A DNA stretch of 14,364 bases from Saprospiraceae bacterium. Its GTDB lineage: Bacteria > Bacteroidota > Bacteroidia > Chitinophagales > Saprospiraceae. Below the pieces are notes generated by a model that had not been told where the DNA came from, searched no databases, and saw nothing but the letters and a program-made list of their open reading frames with translations. Below, one piece after another: positions 1-6,878 of the stretch. Every line of letters starts with the position of its first letter. Within the stretch, counting starts at the first letter, position 1. The position numbers were made by a program, and so were the translations under genes. The DNA lies in assembly GCA_020849825.1 (NCBI GenBank), contig JADZFP010000110.1:1-14364 (forward strand), given 5' to 3'.

Positions 1-28
1 CCTCTATGATTTGTTGCAAATTTTTCAT
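1..28 (-). CDS. Start of a gene downstream of mlaE (partial), possibly the MlaF-type ABC ATPase
   Basis: An ATG at 28-26 on the minus strand opens a frame reading MKNLQQIIE before the window ends. It begins 25 bases after the stop of the MlaE-like permease on the same strand, so co-transcription is likely. In Bacteroidota the permease gene is commonly followed by the ABC ATP-binding subunit (MlaF type), which is the best guess. Nine codons show no motif (the Walker A would lie further on), so the identity rests on gene order alone. Confidence 0.4.
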
Positions 29-53
29 AAAAAAAGGACAGTCGGAAGGGTGT

Positions 54-815
54 TTAACTGGTCATCAGCAAAGCGATCAGGTAGTCGGCCAGCAGGATCA
101 GGATATCGGAAAATACCACGGCGCGGGTGCTGGCCTGCCCCAGTTCGATACTGCCGCCTTTGACGAAATAGCCCTGATAACACGATACCGTGGTAAGAAT
201 GTAGGCAAAAACCACCGATTTTACATACATCATAAACACGTTGTACGGCACGAAGAACGACCGCAAGCCTCGGATATAATCGTCGTCGGTAATGAGGCCG
301 GTCGGGACGCTGGCCAGGTAGCCGCCCAGTACCGCCACAAAGGCCGAAAACGTCACCAGAAGCGGAATTACGAAAATGGCGGCAACCACCTTGGGCATGA
401 TCAGGTAGGAAGCCGTGTTGACGCCCATAATCTCCATGGCGTCGATGTGTTCTTTTTGCCGCATCCCGCCGATCTCGGCCGCCATGTTGGAGCCGACTTT
501 GCCGGCCAGCACCAGGCAGGTGATGGTGGGCGACAATTCGATCAGCGCGAGGTCGCGGACGATGTAGCCGATGTAGTACATGGGGACCAACTGGCCGTCG
601 AGCTGATAGGCGAACTGAATGGCGGCCACGGCGCCGATAAATACGGAGATCAGACAGACGATGATCAAAGAGCCGACACCGATGTCGTTCATTTGCCGCA
701 TCGTCTCCTTCCAGTACATGGCGAATTTTTCGGGCCGGCTGAAGGCCTGGCGCATCATGCCCAGGTAGCGGCCGAAGTGGTAAACGTAGTTGTAACGGGC
801 AAGCGTTTCTTCCAT
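54..815 (-). CDS. mlaE: MlaE-family ABC transporter permease (lipid transport)
   Basis: This 253-residue protein matches the MlaE/YrbE permease family in length and motifs. These inner-membrane permeases work with an MlaF ATPase and an MCE-domain MlaD protein to move phospholipids between the inner and outer membranes. The family hallmark lies at residues 103-134 (LAGKVGSNMAAEIGG followed by the EHIDAMEIMGVN stretch). A second conserved block, CYQGYFVKGG...STRAVV, is at about 212-234. Hydrophobic segments are at about 48-70, 79-105, 140-168, 194-214 and 233-251. The N-terminus (1-45) is an amphipathic lead-in, as is usual for the family. The ATG at 815 is the first in frame, and the next gene starts 25 bases after the stop. 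The gene is divergent from the dehydrogenase at 915. The family call is secure. The exact substrate is not shown by the sequence. Confidence 0.9.
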   Translation of the reverse strand: MEETLARYNYVYHFGRYLGMMRQAFSRPEKFAMYWKETMRQMNDIGVGSLIIVCLISVFIGAVAAIQFAYQLDGQLVPMYYIGYIVRDLALIELSPTITCLVLAGKVGSNMAAEIGGMRQKEHIDAMEIMGVNTASYLIMPKVVAAIFVIPLLVTFSAFVAVLGGYLASVPTGLITDDDYIRGLRSFFVPYNVFMMYVKSVVFAYILTTVSCYQGYFVKGGSIELGQASTRAVVFSDILILLADYLIALLMTS

Positions 816-914
816 TGGAAACAGAAATTCGTTTGGGTCGTCAAAGGTTTGGCTTTTTTACAAAACTTTGGGTCGTCCAAACAGTTTTTTACAGCAAACT
901 AAATATAGTCCCTC
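816..914. promoter_or_regulatory. Divergent intergenic region between mlaE and the dehydrogenase, with a repeated 11-mer
   Basis: This 99-base gap must hold promoters for both divergent genes. The 11-mer TTTGGGTCGTC occurs twice in direct orientation, at 832-842 and 867-877, 35 bases apart (start to start). Partial -7-like elements exist on each strand: AACCTTTG on minus at 849-842 and AAACTTTG on plus at 863-870. Neither has a good TTTG partner at the expected distance. The repeat pair could be a regulator site or chance. Confidence 0.3.
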
Positions 915-1622
915 ATGAACAAAACCGTGGTCGTCACTGGCGGCACCAAAGGCCTGGGCCGGGCCATTGCCGAAATTTTTGCCCAAAATGGCTTCGAAGT
1001 CTGCGTTTGTGCCCGTACCCAAGCCGACCTCGACGAGATGCAGCACGATTGGGCGCAACTTTTCCCGGGTCGCCGTTTGCTGACCTACGCCGCCGACGTC
1101 AGTAAAAAAGCCGACGTTTTCGAATTTGCCGGCCATGTTCGCGAACAATGGCCGCGTCTCGATGTGCTGGTCAACAATGCCGGTATTTTCCTGCCCGGCG
1201 CCATAAGCGAAGAGCGGGAAGGTACCCTCGAAACGCTCCTCGAAACCAATTTGTACAGCGCCTATCACCTCACGCGCGCCCTGTTGCCTTTGATGTTGCC
1301 CCAAAAAAGCGGGCATATTTTCAATATGTGCAGCATTGCAAGCATTATCGCCTATCCCGACGGCGGGTCGTACTCGATCAGCAAATTCGCCCTTCTTGGC
1401 TTTTCCAAAGTGTTGCGGGAAGAACTCAAACCCAGGGGAATAAAAGTAACCGCCCTGCTGCCCGGCGCCACTTGGTCCGATTCGTGGCGCGGCGCGGATT
1501 ATCCCGAAAACCGCCTTATGAAAGCCGAAGACATTGCCAAAACCCTCTGGGCGGCCTATACGCTCTCCGATTCGGCCGTGGTGGAGGAAGTTTTGATTCG
1601 GCCGCAGTTGGGGGATTTGTAG
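915..1622 (+). CDS. Short-chain dehydrogenase/reductase (SDR family oxidoreductase)
   Basis: A 235-residue classical SDR, predicted to be a cytoplasmic NAD(P)-dependent oxidoreductase with a Rossmann fold. The cofactor motif TGGTKGLG is at residues 8-15 and NNAG at 87-90. The catalytic residues are N112, S140, Y153 and K157 (YSISK), with the usual 12-residue spacing between Ser and Tyr. The length is typical of the family. The alanine, cysteine, alanine, arginine stretch after the second strand (VCVCART, 29-35) suggests NADP(H) preference because an Arg follows the strand end, but this is inference. The ATG at 915 places the nucleotide motif at the normal distance from the N-terminus. The substrate cannot be read from the sequence. 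The gene stands alone: mlaE diverges from it, and the downstream protease has its own promoter 100 bases on. Confidence 0.88.
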   Translation: MNKTVVVTGGTKGLGRAIAEIFAQNGFEVCVCARTQADLDEMQHDWAQLFPGRRLLTYAADVSKKADVFEFAGHVREQWPRLDVLVNNAGIFLPGAISEEREGTLETLLETNLYSAYHLTRALLPLMLPQKSGHIFNMCSIASIIAYPDGGSYSISKFALLGFSKVLREELKPRGIKVTALLPGATWSDSWRGADYPENRLMKAEDIAKTLWAAYTLSDSAVVEEVLIRPQLGDL

Positions 1623-1723
1623 ATGAAAAGGCGTCGTGTTGTCTATCGGGCTTAATCTCAAACGTTAAAGCGACTGGCCGACGTGGGCTGTTATTTGGAT
1701 TATTCTTGATTTGAACAAAACTT

Positions 1724-1754
1724 TTTGGGTTGTAAAAGTTGTCCGTTATATTTG
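1724..1754 (+). promoter_or_regulatory. Bacteroidota-type promoter for the metalloprotease operon
   Basis: TTTG at 1724-1727, a 19-base spacer, and TATATTTG at 1747-1754 match the Bacteroidota housekeeping sigma consensus (TTTG at -33, TAnnTTTG at -7) exactly. Transcription would start near 1760. That is about 40 bases before the ATG at 1801 and about 150 before the GTG at 1914. Confidence 0.65.
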
Positions 1755-1800
1755 TAGTCAATTGAATTTTGCTTCATTTTTAAAATTAAATTCCTTAATA

Positions 1801-1913
1801 ATGTTTTATTTCAGTTTTTTATTTCTTAATAGGGGGGGGTAATCGCCCTTCTTTGTTGCCTCCCCTTTCTCCTTCCTGCCCAGATTTTTTTCACGGCACA
1901 CCACCACAATAAC
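1801..1913 (+). other. Out-of-frame 5' extension encoding the protease signal peptide
   Basis: Read in the protease frame, the bases after the in-frame TAG at 1830-1832 give GGVIALLCCLPFLLPAQ and then IFFTAHHHNN, running into the protease without a stop. This is a typical hydrophobic core ending in the AQ junction common in Bacteroidota signal peptides. No ATG, GTG or TTG lies in this frame before 1914. The ATG at 1801 opens a frame that reads MFYFSFLFLNRGG and hits TAA at 1840-1842. One extra G in the run at 1832-1839 would fuse ATG 1801 to the signal segment and the protease. Either the gene is phase-variable and OFF here, or slippage corrects the frame, or the assembly is short by one G. 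Confidence 0.6.
1832..1839 (+). repeat. Homopolymer run of eight G at the protease start
   Basis: Eight consecutive G lie between the ATG at 1801 and the hydrophobic signal segment. Nothing else in this AT-rich leader resembles it. Such tracts are classic sites of slipped-strand mispairing and also of sequencing length errors. A tract of nine G would put ATG 1801 in frame with the protease. Confidence 0.85.
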
Positions 1914-3788
1914 GTGAATTTTTCCCCGGCCGCGGAGAATCGTTACCAATCCCTGGCGAACAGTGCCGCCGTCAACGCATTAACCATCGTATCGACGACC
2001 GATCCGAGGGCCGTGCTGAGAGACGGTCGGCTTGCTTTTCAGATACCGGGCGCCCCGGATACCTTGCTGGCCCAGGGTCCGCTGATCGAAGAAAACAACC
2101 GCGTCGGATTCAGATGGTCGGGCACGATTTTGAACGCGCCCGGTTATGTGACTTTCGACGTAAGAGAAGGCCAGACAGGCGGTTACATCATGGCAGGCAG
2201 CGATTATTACGAATTGATTCCTGCCGATTCTACCTACCAGTTTTTGGTAAAAAAGGCCCGAGCGTACAGTCCTTGCGCGATCGGTGAGGAACCCAAATTT
2301 GAATTGCCGCACGATATTACGCCTACTCCCATGGACCAATGCGCGTACGAGCCGGATTATGAAACCTGCCCCGCGCTCATTTCTATCTTAGTCCTTGTGA
2401 CACCCTCCGCACAACAGGAACTCGCCAACTCATGGGGCGGAATCGGCTTTTTTATAAAATTCGGCGAAGCTATGGTCAATCAGGCCTTCTACAACAGCGA
2501 TATACCCAACAAGGAAGTCAGGGTGGAATATGTGCTGATCGATGATAGCGGGTTTAATTATTCCACTTTATCGAACCCTGGTCTTGCGGCGTTTAACGAC
2601 CTGACGACCCTGCAATCCTGGCCCACCGCGCTGACCGAGCGGGCCAATCACAACGCGGACCTGGTTTTTATGCTCGTCGGGAGCGATTGGAACGAAGCGT
2701 CTGGGGGGATTGCCACGCTTCCTGGCGCGCCCTCTGCACAGAGTTCCTTTTCCATCGTGGAGGTGGGTTGGTACCTCTCGGAAGGCGCGTTTTGTCATGA
2801 GTTGGGGCATTTGTTCGGCTGCCGCCACAATTGGACGACCAACCTTGGCAATGATGACGTGACAGTATGCGCGCATGCCAGGCGAAACATCGTTTTTTCC
2901 GATCCTCCATTGGGTAATTATGATATTTATTCCTGGCGCACTATTGTTGGCGTTCCGGAAGCCGAGGGGCCGATTCTTGTGCTGATCGATCCGGATCTGG
3001 AAATATATCAGGAGTACCAATTTCACGAAAACTGGATTTTGCATTACTCCAACCCGGAAATTTTTTTCCAGGGCGCGCCCACCGGCCTGGGTATGGGAGA
3101 AGTATCCGACAACGCGCAGCAAATCCGGAACTCGGGTTACTTGGTGGCGAATCACTATCCGCAACAGGAACTCTCGGTGTTCGCCAGTTTTGACCAGCCA
3201 GCCAATTGCGGCGACCGAACCTTTTCGGTGGCCATCGTAACGCCTGAGCCGGGTCTGCCGGGTATTCCGCCCTATACCGTCAGCTGGTATTGGAATACGA
3301 GCGGCGTATTCGACTATCCCGGACAAAGCTCCACGCTGCTGGGTACAGGGACCAGCCTGACAGTGGCCGATCCGACTACGGAGTGCGGCGTGTATTATGT
3401 CAAATGCATCGTACAGTCTTCCGATCATATTCAGGTCAGCCGTATCCTGGCGGTCAAGATGGACCCTGCGTGCTGCGATCACGCTGAAAGACCAGCGGGT
3501 AGAAACGACGCCCCCCGCATAACTGGAACCGACACTGCCGCCCTCCGCATTTTCCCTAACCCCGCGTCGGATGTACTTTATTTGTCGCAGGGCGCCGACC
3601 CGGTTGTTTTTTTTGAAATACTGGATCAGTACGGCCGGCAGTTGTCGTCGGGCAATATGGAAACGTCCGCCGGTGAGGTCAGCGCTATCAACCTGCCCAA
3701 ATCCTTGCCGGACGGACTGCTCTATCTGCGCACCCGCCAGCACAGCGGCGCGGTACAAACAAGTAAATTATTCACCACAAAACGCTGA
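1914..3788 (+). CDS. Secreted reprolysin-like zinc metalloprotease with T9SS C-terminal sorting domain
   Basis: The open frame gives 624 residues from a GTG at 1914. The true start is probably upstream, because this N-terminus lacks the signal peptide a T9SS cargo needs. Residues 1-150 resemble a beta-rich propeptide. The catalytic domain (about 155-415) carries HELGHLFGCRHN at 295-306, the metzincin zinc motif, with H295, H299 and H305 as ligands and E296 as the catalytic base. The SNPEIFFQGAPTG block at 379-391 is typical of reprolysin-like (M12B-type) bacterial proteases. The usual Met-turn Met is not obvious: the expected TIM position reads TIV at 343-345. An Ig/PKD-like beta domain spans about 420-515. 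Residues 543-624 form a type A sorting domain starting RIFPNPASDVL. The product should be exported by Sec, then delivered to the surface or medium by T9SS. Two lipoprotein genes follow, the first only 5 bases after the stop. Confidence 0.85.
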   Translation: MNFSPAAENRYQSLANSAAVNALTIVSTTDPRAVLRDGRLAFQIPGAPDTLLAQGPLIEENNRVGFRWSGTILNAPGYVTFDVREGQTGGYIMAGSDYYELIPADSTYQFLVKKARAYSPCAIGEEPKFELPHDITPTPMDQCAYEPDYETCPALISILVLVTPSAQQELANSWGGIGFFIKFGEAMVNQAFYNSDIPNKEVRVEYVLIDDSGFNYSTLSNPGLAAFNDLTTLQSWPTALTERANHNADLVFMLVGSDWNEASGGIATLPGAPSAQSSFSIVEVGWYLSEGAFCHELGHLFGCRHNWTTNLGNDDVTVCAHARRNIVFSDPPLGNYDIYSWRTIVGVPEAEGPILVLIDPDLEIYQEYQFHENWILHYSNPEIFFQGAPTGLGMGEVSDNAQQIRNSGYLVANHYPQQELSVFASFDQPANCGDRTFSVAIVTPEPGLPGIPPYTVSWYWNTSGVFDYPGQSSTLLGTGTSLTVADPTTECGVYYVKCIVQSSDHIQVSRILAVKMDPACCDHAERPAGRNDAPRITGTDTAALRIFPNPASDVLYLSQGADPVVFFEILDQYGRQLSSGNMETSAGEVSAINLPKSLPDGLLYLRTRQHSGAVQTSKLFTTKR

Positions 3789-3793
3789 ACGCC

Positions 3794-4351
3794 ATGAAAA
3801 CCCAAATCAGCATTATTCTCCTATGCACAGCCGCACTGTGCTCCTGCTCCCGCCCCGATATGGAAGACCCCTCCGAGCCCTACCAGCCCCTTATCGAGCT
3901 GGGGAAGGTAGCCATGGATCGGGATAGTCTGCCCTGGACGGCAACCTTTGAGGGTGTCTATACTAACGCTCCAGGTAATTCATCTTTTTCATGCTTTGCG
4001 GAAACTTTTGGATCAAATGGAATTTTGGAAATAGTCGGATTGGCCGATATTCCAACAAAAGTAGGAATCTACCGATTCGGGAAAACACCGGATTGGTTTC
4101 TTCCATTGGTACCCAAAGCCCAGATCGCCTGGTCGATCGACGGCGACCAGTTTCTCGGCAGGGTTTCGGCCGATTCGACGTATTACGAAGACAACCGGGT
4201 AGAGGTGGTTCGTTACGATTCGGTGGCGCACACGGTGGAGGGTCGGTTTCAGGTGCGTTTGCGCACGATTTCCGGCACGCCGGGCGCGTACGGTTTGCCG
4301 GAGCAGATCAGTCTGACCAACGGGCGGTTTCATTTGAAAATAGAGGAATAG
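3794..4351 (+). CDS. Tandem lipoprotein A of unknown function, paralogue of the next gene
   Basis: A 185-residue lipoprotein. Its signal peptide ends in lipobox LCSC with acylated Cys18, followed by SRPDMEDPSEP, an acidic linker. The body is predicted to be beta-rich and ends VEGRFQVRL...ISLTNGRFHLKI. That resembles the small Bacteroidota lipoproteins grouped as DUF6252-like, but this is a resemblance only. It starts 5 bases after the protease stop, so it should be co-transcribed with it. Compared with the second copy at 4409, the proteins align without gaps. Residues 1-50 and 111-185 are nearly identical, while 51-110 differ at about half the positions. No catalytic motif is visible. A role as surface partner, inhibitor or immunity factor for the adjacent protease is possible but speculative. 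Confidence 0.8.
   Translation: MKTQISIILLCTAALCSCSRPDMEDPSEPYQPLIELGKVAMDRDSLPWTATFEGVYTNAPGNSSFSCFAETFGSNGILEIVGLADIPTKVGIYRFGKTPDWFLPLVPKAQIAWSIDGDQFLGRVSADSTYYEDNRVEVVRYDSVAHTVEGRFQVRLRTISGTPGAYGLPEQISLTNGRFHLKIEE
4127..4351 (+). repeat. Near-identical 3' repeat unit, copy 1 (partner 4742-4966)
   Basis: These 225 bases match 4742-4966 at all but four positions, three of them silent and one changing Arg123 to Met. Offset between copies is 615 bases. The sequences diverge at once upstream of this block and downstream of the stop codon plus one base, so the repeat is confined to coding DNA. Confidence 0.9.
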
Positions 4352-4408
4352 GCGGGACCTTTTATCAAGTTCACCCATCTTACGCATCATTTTTCCTGAT
4401 TATTCACC

Positions 4409-4966
4409 ATGAAAACCCAAATCAGCATCCTTCTTCTGTGCACTGCTGTACTGTGCTCCTGTTCCCGCCCCGATATGGAAGACCCCTCCGAGCCTTACCA
4501 GCCCATTATTGAACTGGGGAAGGTAGCCATGGATCGGGATAGCCTGCCCTGGACGGCTAATTTTACCTGCGAATACACCTATGCGCCGGAAACCTCGGCT
4601 TTTTCATTTTACGTGGAAAAATTCCGCCAGAACAACATCCTGGAAATCATTGGATTTGACGATATACCTACCCAACCCGGTATGTACCATTTCGGAAAAA
4701 CGTTGAGTTGGGCTATTCCATTGATTCCAAAAGTTGCCATTGCCTGGTCGATCGACGGCGACCAGTTTCTCGGCATGGTTTCGGCCGATTCGACGTATTA
4801 CGAAGACAACCGGGTAGAAGTGGTTCGTTACGATTCGGTGGCGCACACGGTGGAGGGGCGGTTTCAGGTGCGTTTGCGCACGATTTCCGGCACGCCCGGC
4901 GCGTACGGTTTGCCGGAGCAGATCAGTCTGACCAACGGGCGGTTTCATTTGAAAATAGAGGAATAG
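4409..4966 (+). CDS. Tandem lipoprotein B of unknown function, paralogue of the preceding gene
   Basis: A second 185-residue lipoprotein with lipobox LCSC (Cys18) and the same acidic SRPDMEDPSEP linker, predicted to be periplasmic or surface anchored. It lies 57 bases after copy A on the same strand, and no terminator is apparent between them. It aligns with copy A without gaps. The C-terminal 75 residues differ only at position 123 (Met here, Arg in A). The central 51-110 region has unrelated-looking synonymous choices and many replacements, such as TCEYTYAPETSAF against EGVYTNAPGNSSF. The gene ends 11 bases before the stop of the convergent gene. Function is unknown. A DUF6252-like fold is a guess from the closing NGRFHLKI motif. 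Confidence 0.8.
   Translation: MKTQISILLLCTAVLCSCSRPDMEDPSEPYQPIIELGKVAMDRDSLPWTANFTCEYTYAPETSAFSFYVEKFRQNNILEIIGFDDIPTQPGMYHFGKTLSWAIPLIPKVAIAWSIDGDQFLGMVSADSTYYEDNRVEVVRYDSVAHTVEGRFQVRLRTISGTPGAYGLPEQISLTNGRFHLKIEE
4742..4966 (+). repeat. Near-identical 3' repeat unit, copy 2 (partner 4127-4351)
   Basis: This is the second copy of the 225-base block, with four mismatches to copy 1. The 5' ends of the two genes (about 150 bases) are also alike but less so, at about 10 percent difference by eye. The core between them is far more diverged. Confidence 0.9.
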
Positions 4967-4977
4967 GAAACCCGCCC

Positions 4978-5766
4978 TCATTTTTCAAGCACCCCCAACC
5001 CAAACAACGCAAAATCGTACCGCACGGGGTCGTCGGCATCGAAAACGCGCAGGCTGTCGCTCAGTTCGAGCACTGCTTTCCAGTCGGTCTGCGGCCGGTG
5101 GAGCAGGCCCAGTTGGCGGGCGACGCGTTCGACGTGCACGTCGAGCGGAATCAGCAGGCGCGCGGGGCTGATTTGCCGCCAGACACCAAAATCGACGCCC
5201 CTGTCGTCGCGCCGCACCATCCAGCGCAGGAACATATTGAGGCGTTTGCAGGTAGAGCCCCGCTCCGGGGTGGCCACGTGTTTGCGGGTGCGCTCGGGTG
5301 CGTCGGGGTGGTCGAAAAAATCGCGGTGAAAGCCGATCAGGGCATTTTCAACGGTCGTGTCGCCGGGGCCGATATGCCGCGCAAAAGCGGTTTCCAAAGA
5401 GTTATTTCGGCGATAAAATTGTTGCAGGTATTCGAGGAACCACAAGGTGTCGGTCGCCTGGAACGTCCGGTGTTTGAAGTCGAGAAAACGCGCCCGGTCC
5501 TGCTCCACATGGTTGAGGATAAAGTCATGCGGGGCTTCGTCCATCAGGGCGGCGAGTCGTTGGGCGTTTTGAATGATCGTACGCCGTTGCCCCCAGGCCA
5601 GGGTGGCTGCCCAAAAACCCATGATTTCGCGGTCCTGCAATTTGGAAAAACGGTGCGGCACGGAAATCGGGTCGTCCTGAATAAACGCCGGGGTGTTGAA
5701 GCGCCGGACGGCATCGTCGAGGAATGCTTTCAGGTCGGAAGCGCCGGGTTGATAGCGGTATTTCAT
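4978..5766 (-). CDS. TIGR02757 / DUF2400 family protein
   Basis: A 262-residue cytoplasmic protein that I recognise as the TIGR02757 (DUF2400) family, conserved in Bacteroidota. Family blocks visible are DPISVPHRF at 32-40, the ATPERGSTCKRLNMFLRWM block at 165-183 with VDFGVW at 191-196, LLIPLDVHVERVARQLGL at 204-221, and DDPVRYDFALFGLG at 245-258. The IPLDVHVERVAR block recalls the HhH-GPD DNA glycosylase fold, so a nucleic-acid role is a reasonable inference, but no activity is established from the sequence. The start ATG at 5766 lies 7 bases after the stop of the upstream HTH gene on the same strand, which indicates one transcript. It is convergent with lipoprotein B. Confidence 0.85.
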   Translation of the reverse strand: MKYRYQPGASDLKAFLDDAVRRFNTPAFIQDDPISVPHRFSKLQDREIMGFWAATLAWGQRRTIIQNAQRLAALMDEAPHDFILNHVEQDRARFLDFKHRTFQATDTLWFLEYLQQFYRRNNSLETAFARHIGPGDTTVENALIGFHRDFFDHPDAPERTRKHVATPERGSTCKRLNMFLRWMVRRDDRGVDFGVWRQISPARLLIPLDVHVERVARQLGLLHRPQTDWKAVLELSDSLRVFDADDPVRYDFALFGLGVLEK

Positions 5767-5773
5767 GGCGGGT

Positions 5774-6793
5774 TTATTCGTTCTCCTCGATGTAGGCTGT
5801 GATCCGGTTTTTTACCCGTTCAATTTTTTTGGCCAGCCCCTGGAAGAACCAGTCGCGGCTTTTTTCGGCCGACTGGCTGATCGGGTTCGATTTGGCGATA
5901 ACCGAGTCGAACCAGTTGCGGGTGTAGTCGCACAGTTTGGGATCGGTGCTTTTGATAAAATTGGGGTTGCAAAACGCGGAGTACACCACTTTGCCCGCAT
6001 CCGAAGCGACCAGCGCCGTGTTGTTGGTAAAAACCAGTTCGTTGTGGTAAAGCTTAAAAACGCAGGATGACTCGGAAGGGTGGGAGCCCAGTGGAAACTT
6101 GCGGCCTGAAGCGGCCATTTCCTTCATGTGCGCGGCCCAGATCATCAGTTTATCGCACAATACCAGGGCGTCGGACGCTTGTCGGAAGCCGCCGCTGGTC
6201 ACGTGGTATTCAATCTGGGAGAGGGTGTTGTCGGCAATATTCAGGCTCCAGAGTTCGGTGCTGGGCAGGTGCAGGTAGTGGTCGAGTACGGCGCTGCTGA
6301 GCCGCAGTACCGGGGGTGTGAGCAGCTCGAAATCGAAGGGGCGCTGCCGCAAGTAGTCCAGGTTCCAGGTGGTACGGCCCCAGATGTACAGTTTGAAACA
6401 AATCAGTTCGGGCAGGAAATGATAGGTCATAACCGGGATTTCGGCCGAGGCATAATACAGGTGCAGGCCGGGCAGCCGGCGCATCTTTTCCAGATCGGTC
6501 ACGTAGCCCTGCAGGTAATCGGCAAAATCGCGAACCTGCTGCGAAAAAGCGTTGAAATTGCACAGCAGGTTGTCGCTTTGGCCGTATACCAGGGCGTCGA
6601 GCGACAAATGGTAGTGCCGGGCCAGCAGCGCCAGTTCGTCCGGCGTCAGCGGGGTGTCGCCCCGCAGACGCCGGTAAACGGGATCTTTCGTGGTGCCCAG
6701 CAAGGTGCACAAGGCGTTTACAGCATCGGCACGGCGCGCGTAACGCGAAAGGATCAGGTCGAATATTTTTTGTTGAAGACTGGCCTCCGGCAT
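5774..6793 (-). CDS. Helix-turn-helix domain protein, putative transcriptional regulator
   Basis: A 339-residue protein from the ATG at 6793. Residues about 8-70 look like an XRE/BetR-type helix-turn-helix: ADAVNALCTLLGTTKDPVYRRL, then a turn and DELALLARHYHLSLDALV. The remaining 270 residues form a helical domain with no motif I recognise, including paired aromatic stretches (LHLYYASAEIPVMTYHFLPEL) and a C-terminal basic helix. No membrane segment or enzyme motif is seen. The frame stays open further upstream to 7081, but that extension is low complexity and overlaps another gene, so the start at 6793 is preferred. A possible -7 element TACCTTCG lies at 6816-6809, one mismatch from consensus. 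It overlaps no neighbour and ends 7 bases before the TIGR02757 gene. Confidence 0.7.
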   Translation of the reverse strand: MPEASLQQKIFDLILSRYARRADAVNALCTLLGTTKDPVYRRLRGDTPLTPDELALLARHYHLSLDALVYGQSDNLLCNFNAFSQQVRDFADYLQGYVTDLEKMRRLPGLHLYYASAEIPVMTYHFLPELICFKLYIWGRTTWNLDYLRQRPFDFELLTPPVLRLSSAVLDHYLHLPSTELWSLNIADNTLSQIEYHVTSGGFRQASDALVLCDKLMIWAAHMKEMAASGRKFPLGSHPSESSCVFKLYHNELVFTNNTALVASDAGKVVYSAFCNPNFIKSTDPKLCDYTRNWFDSVIAKSNPISQSAEKSRDWFFQGLAKKIERVKNRITAYIEENE

Positions 6794-6836
6794 TCGATTT
6801 TTTACCGACGAAGGTAATATGGAGGCTGGCTGAAAA

Positions 6837-6878
6837 GAATATCGAATGTCGAACGCTGAATGACGAACACCGAATGTC
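6837..6878. repeat. Short degenerate tandem repeat of GAATRTC/GAAC-type units
   Basis: Between the HTH gene and the next upstream gene is an array reading GAATATC, GAATGTC, GAACGCT, GAATGAC, GAACAC and GAATGTC, with a period of about 7 bases. It extends into the stop codon of the gene at 6877-7314. Similar GAATATCGAATGTCGAA strings are, to my knowledge, interspersed between genes in many Bacteroidota genomes. The role is unknown. Confidence 0.55.

Larger units (their letters stand above)
1623..1913. other. 290-base gap: promoter, leader and displaced signal-peptide segment
   Basis: The first 100 bases after the dehydrogenase stop hold no clear terminator hairpin. From about 1690 the base composition becomes AT-rich. 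The gap then contains a consensus-type promoter (1724-1754), an ATG at 1801, a run of eight G at 1832-1839, and a stretch encoding a signal-peptide-like segment in frame with the protease but without a usable start codon. Confidence 0.7.

Noticed and set aside
6..902. Long open frame on the plus strand opposite mlaE
   Set aside because: Its product is His/Gly/Gln-rich with no family features, as expected for the antisense of a GC-rich gene. The minus-strand MlaE motifs are unambiguous.
2568..3758. Long minus-strand open frame opposite the metalloprotease
   Set aside because: The plus strand carries the zinc motif and T9SS domain. The antisense product is Arg/Gly-rich and unrecognisable.
4708..5802. 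Plus-strand open frame of 364 codons across lipoprotein B and the TIGR02757 gene
   Set aside because: It is the shadow of genes on both strands that have clear family blocks and a lipobox. It has no domain of its own.
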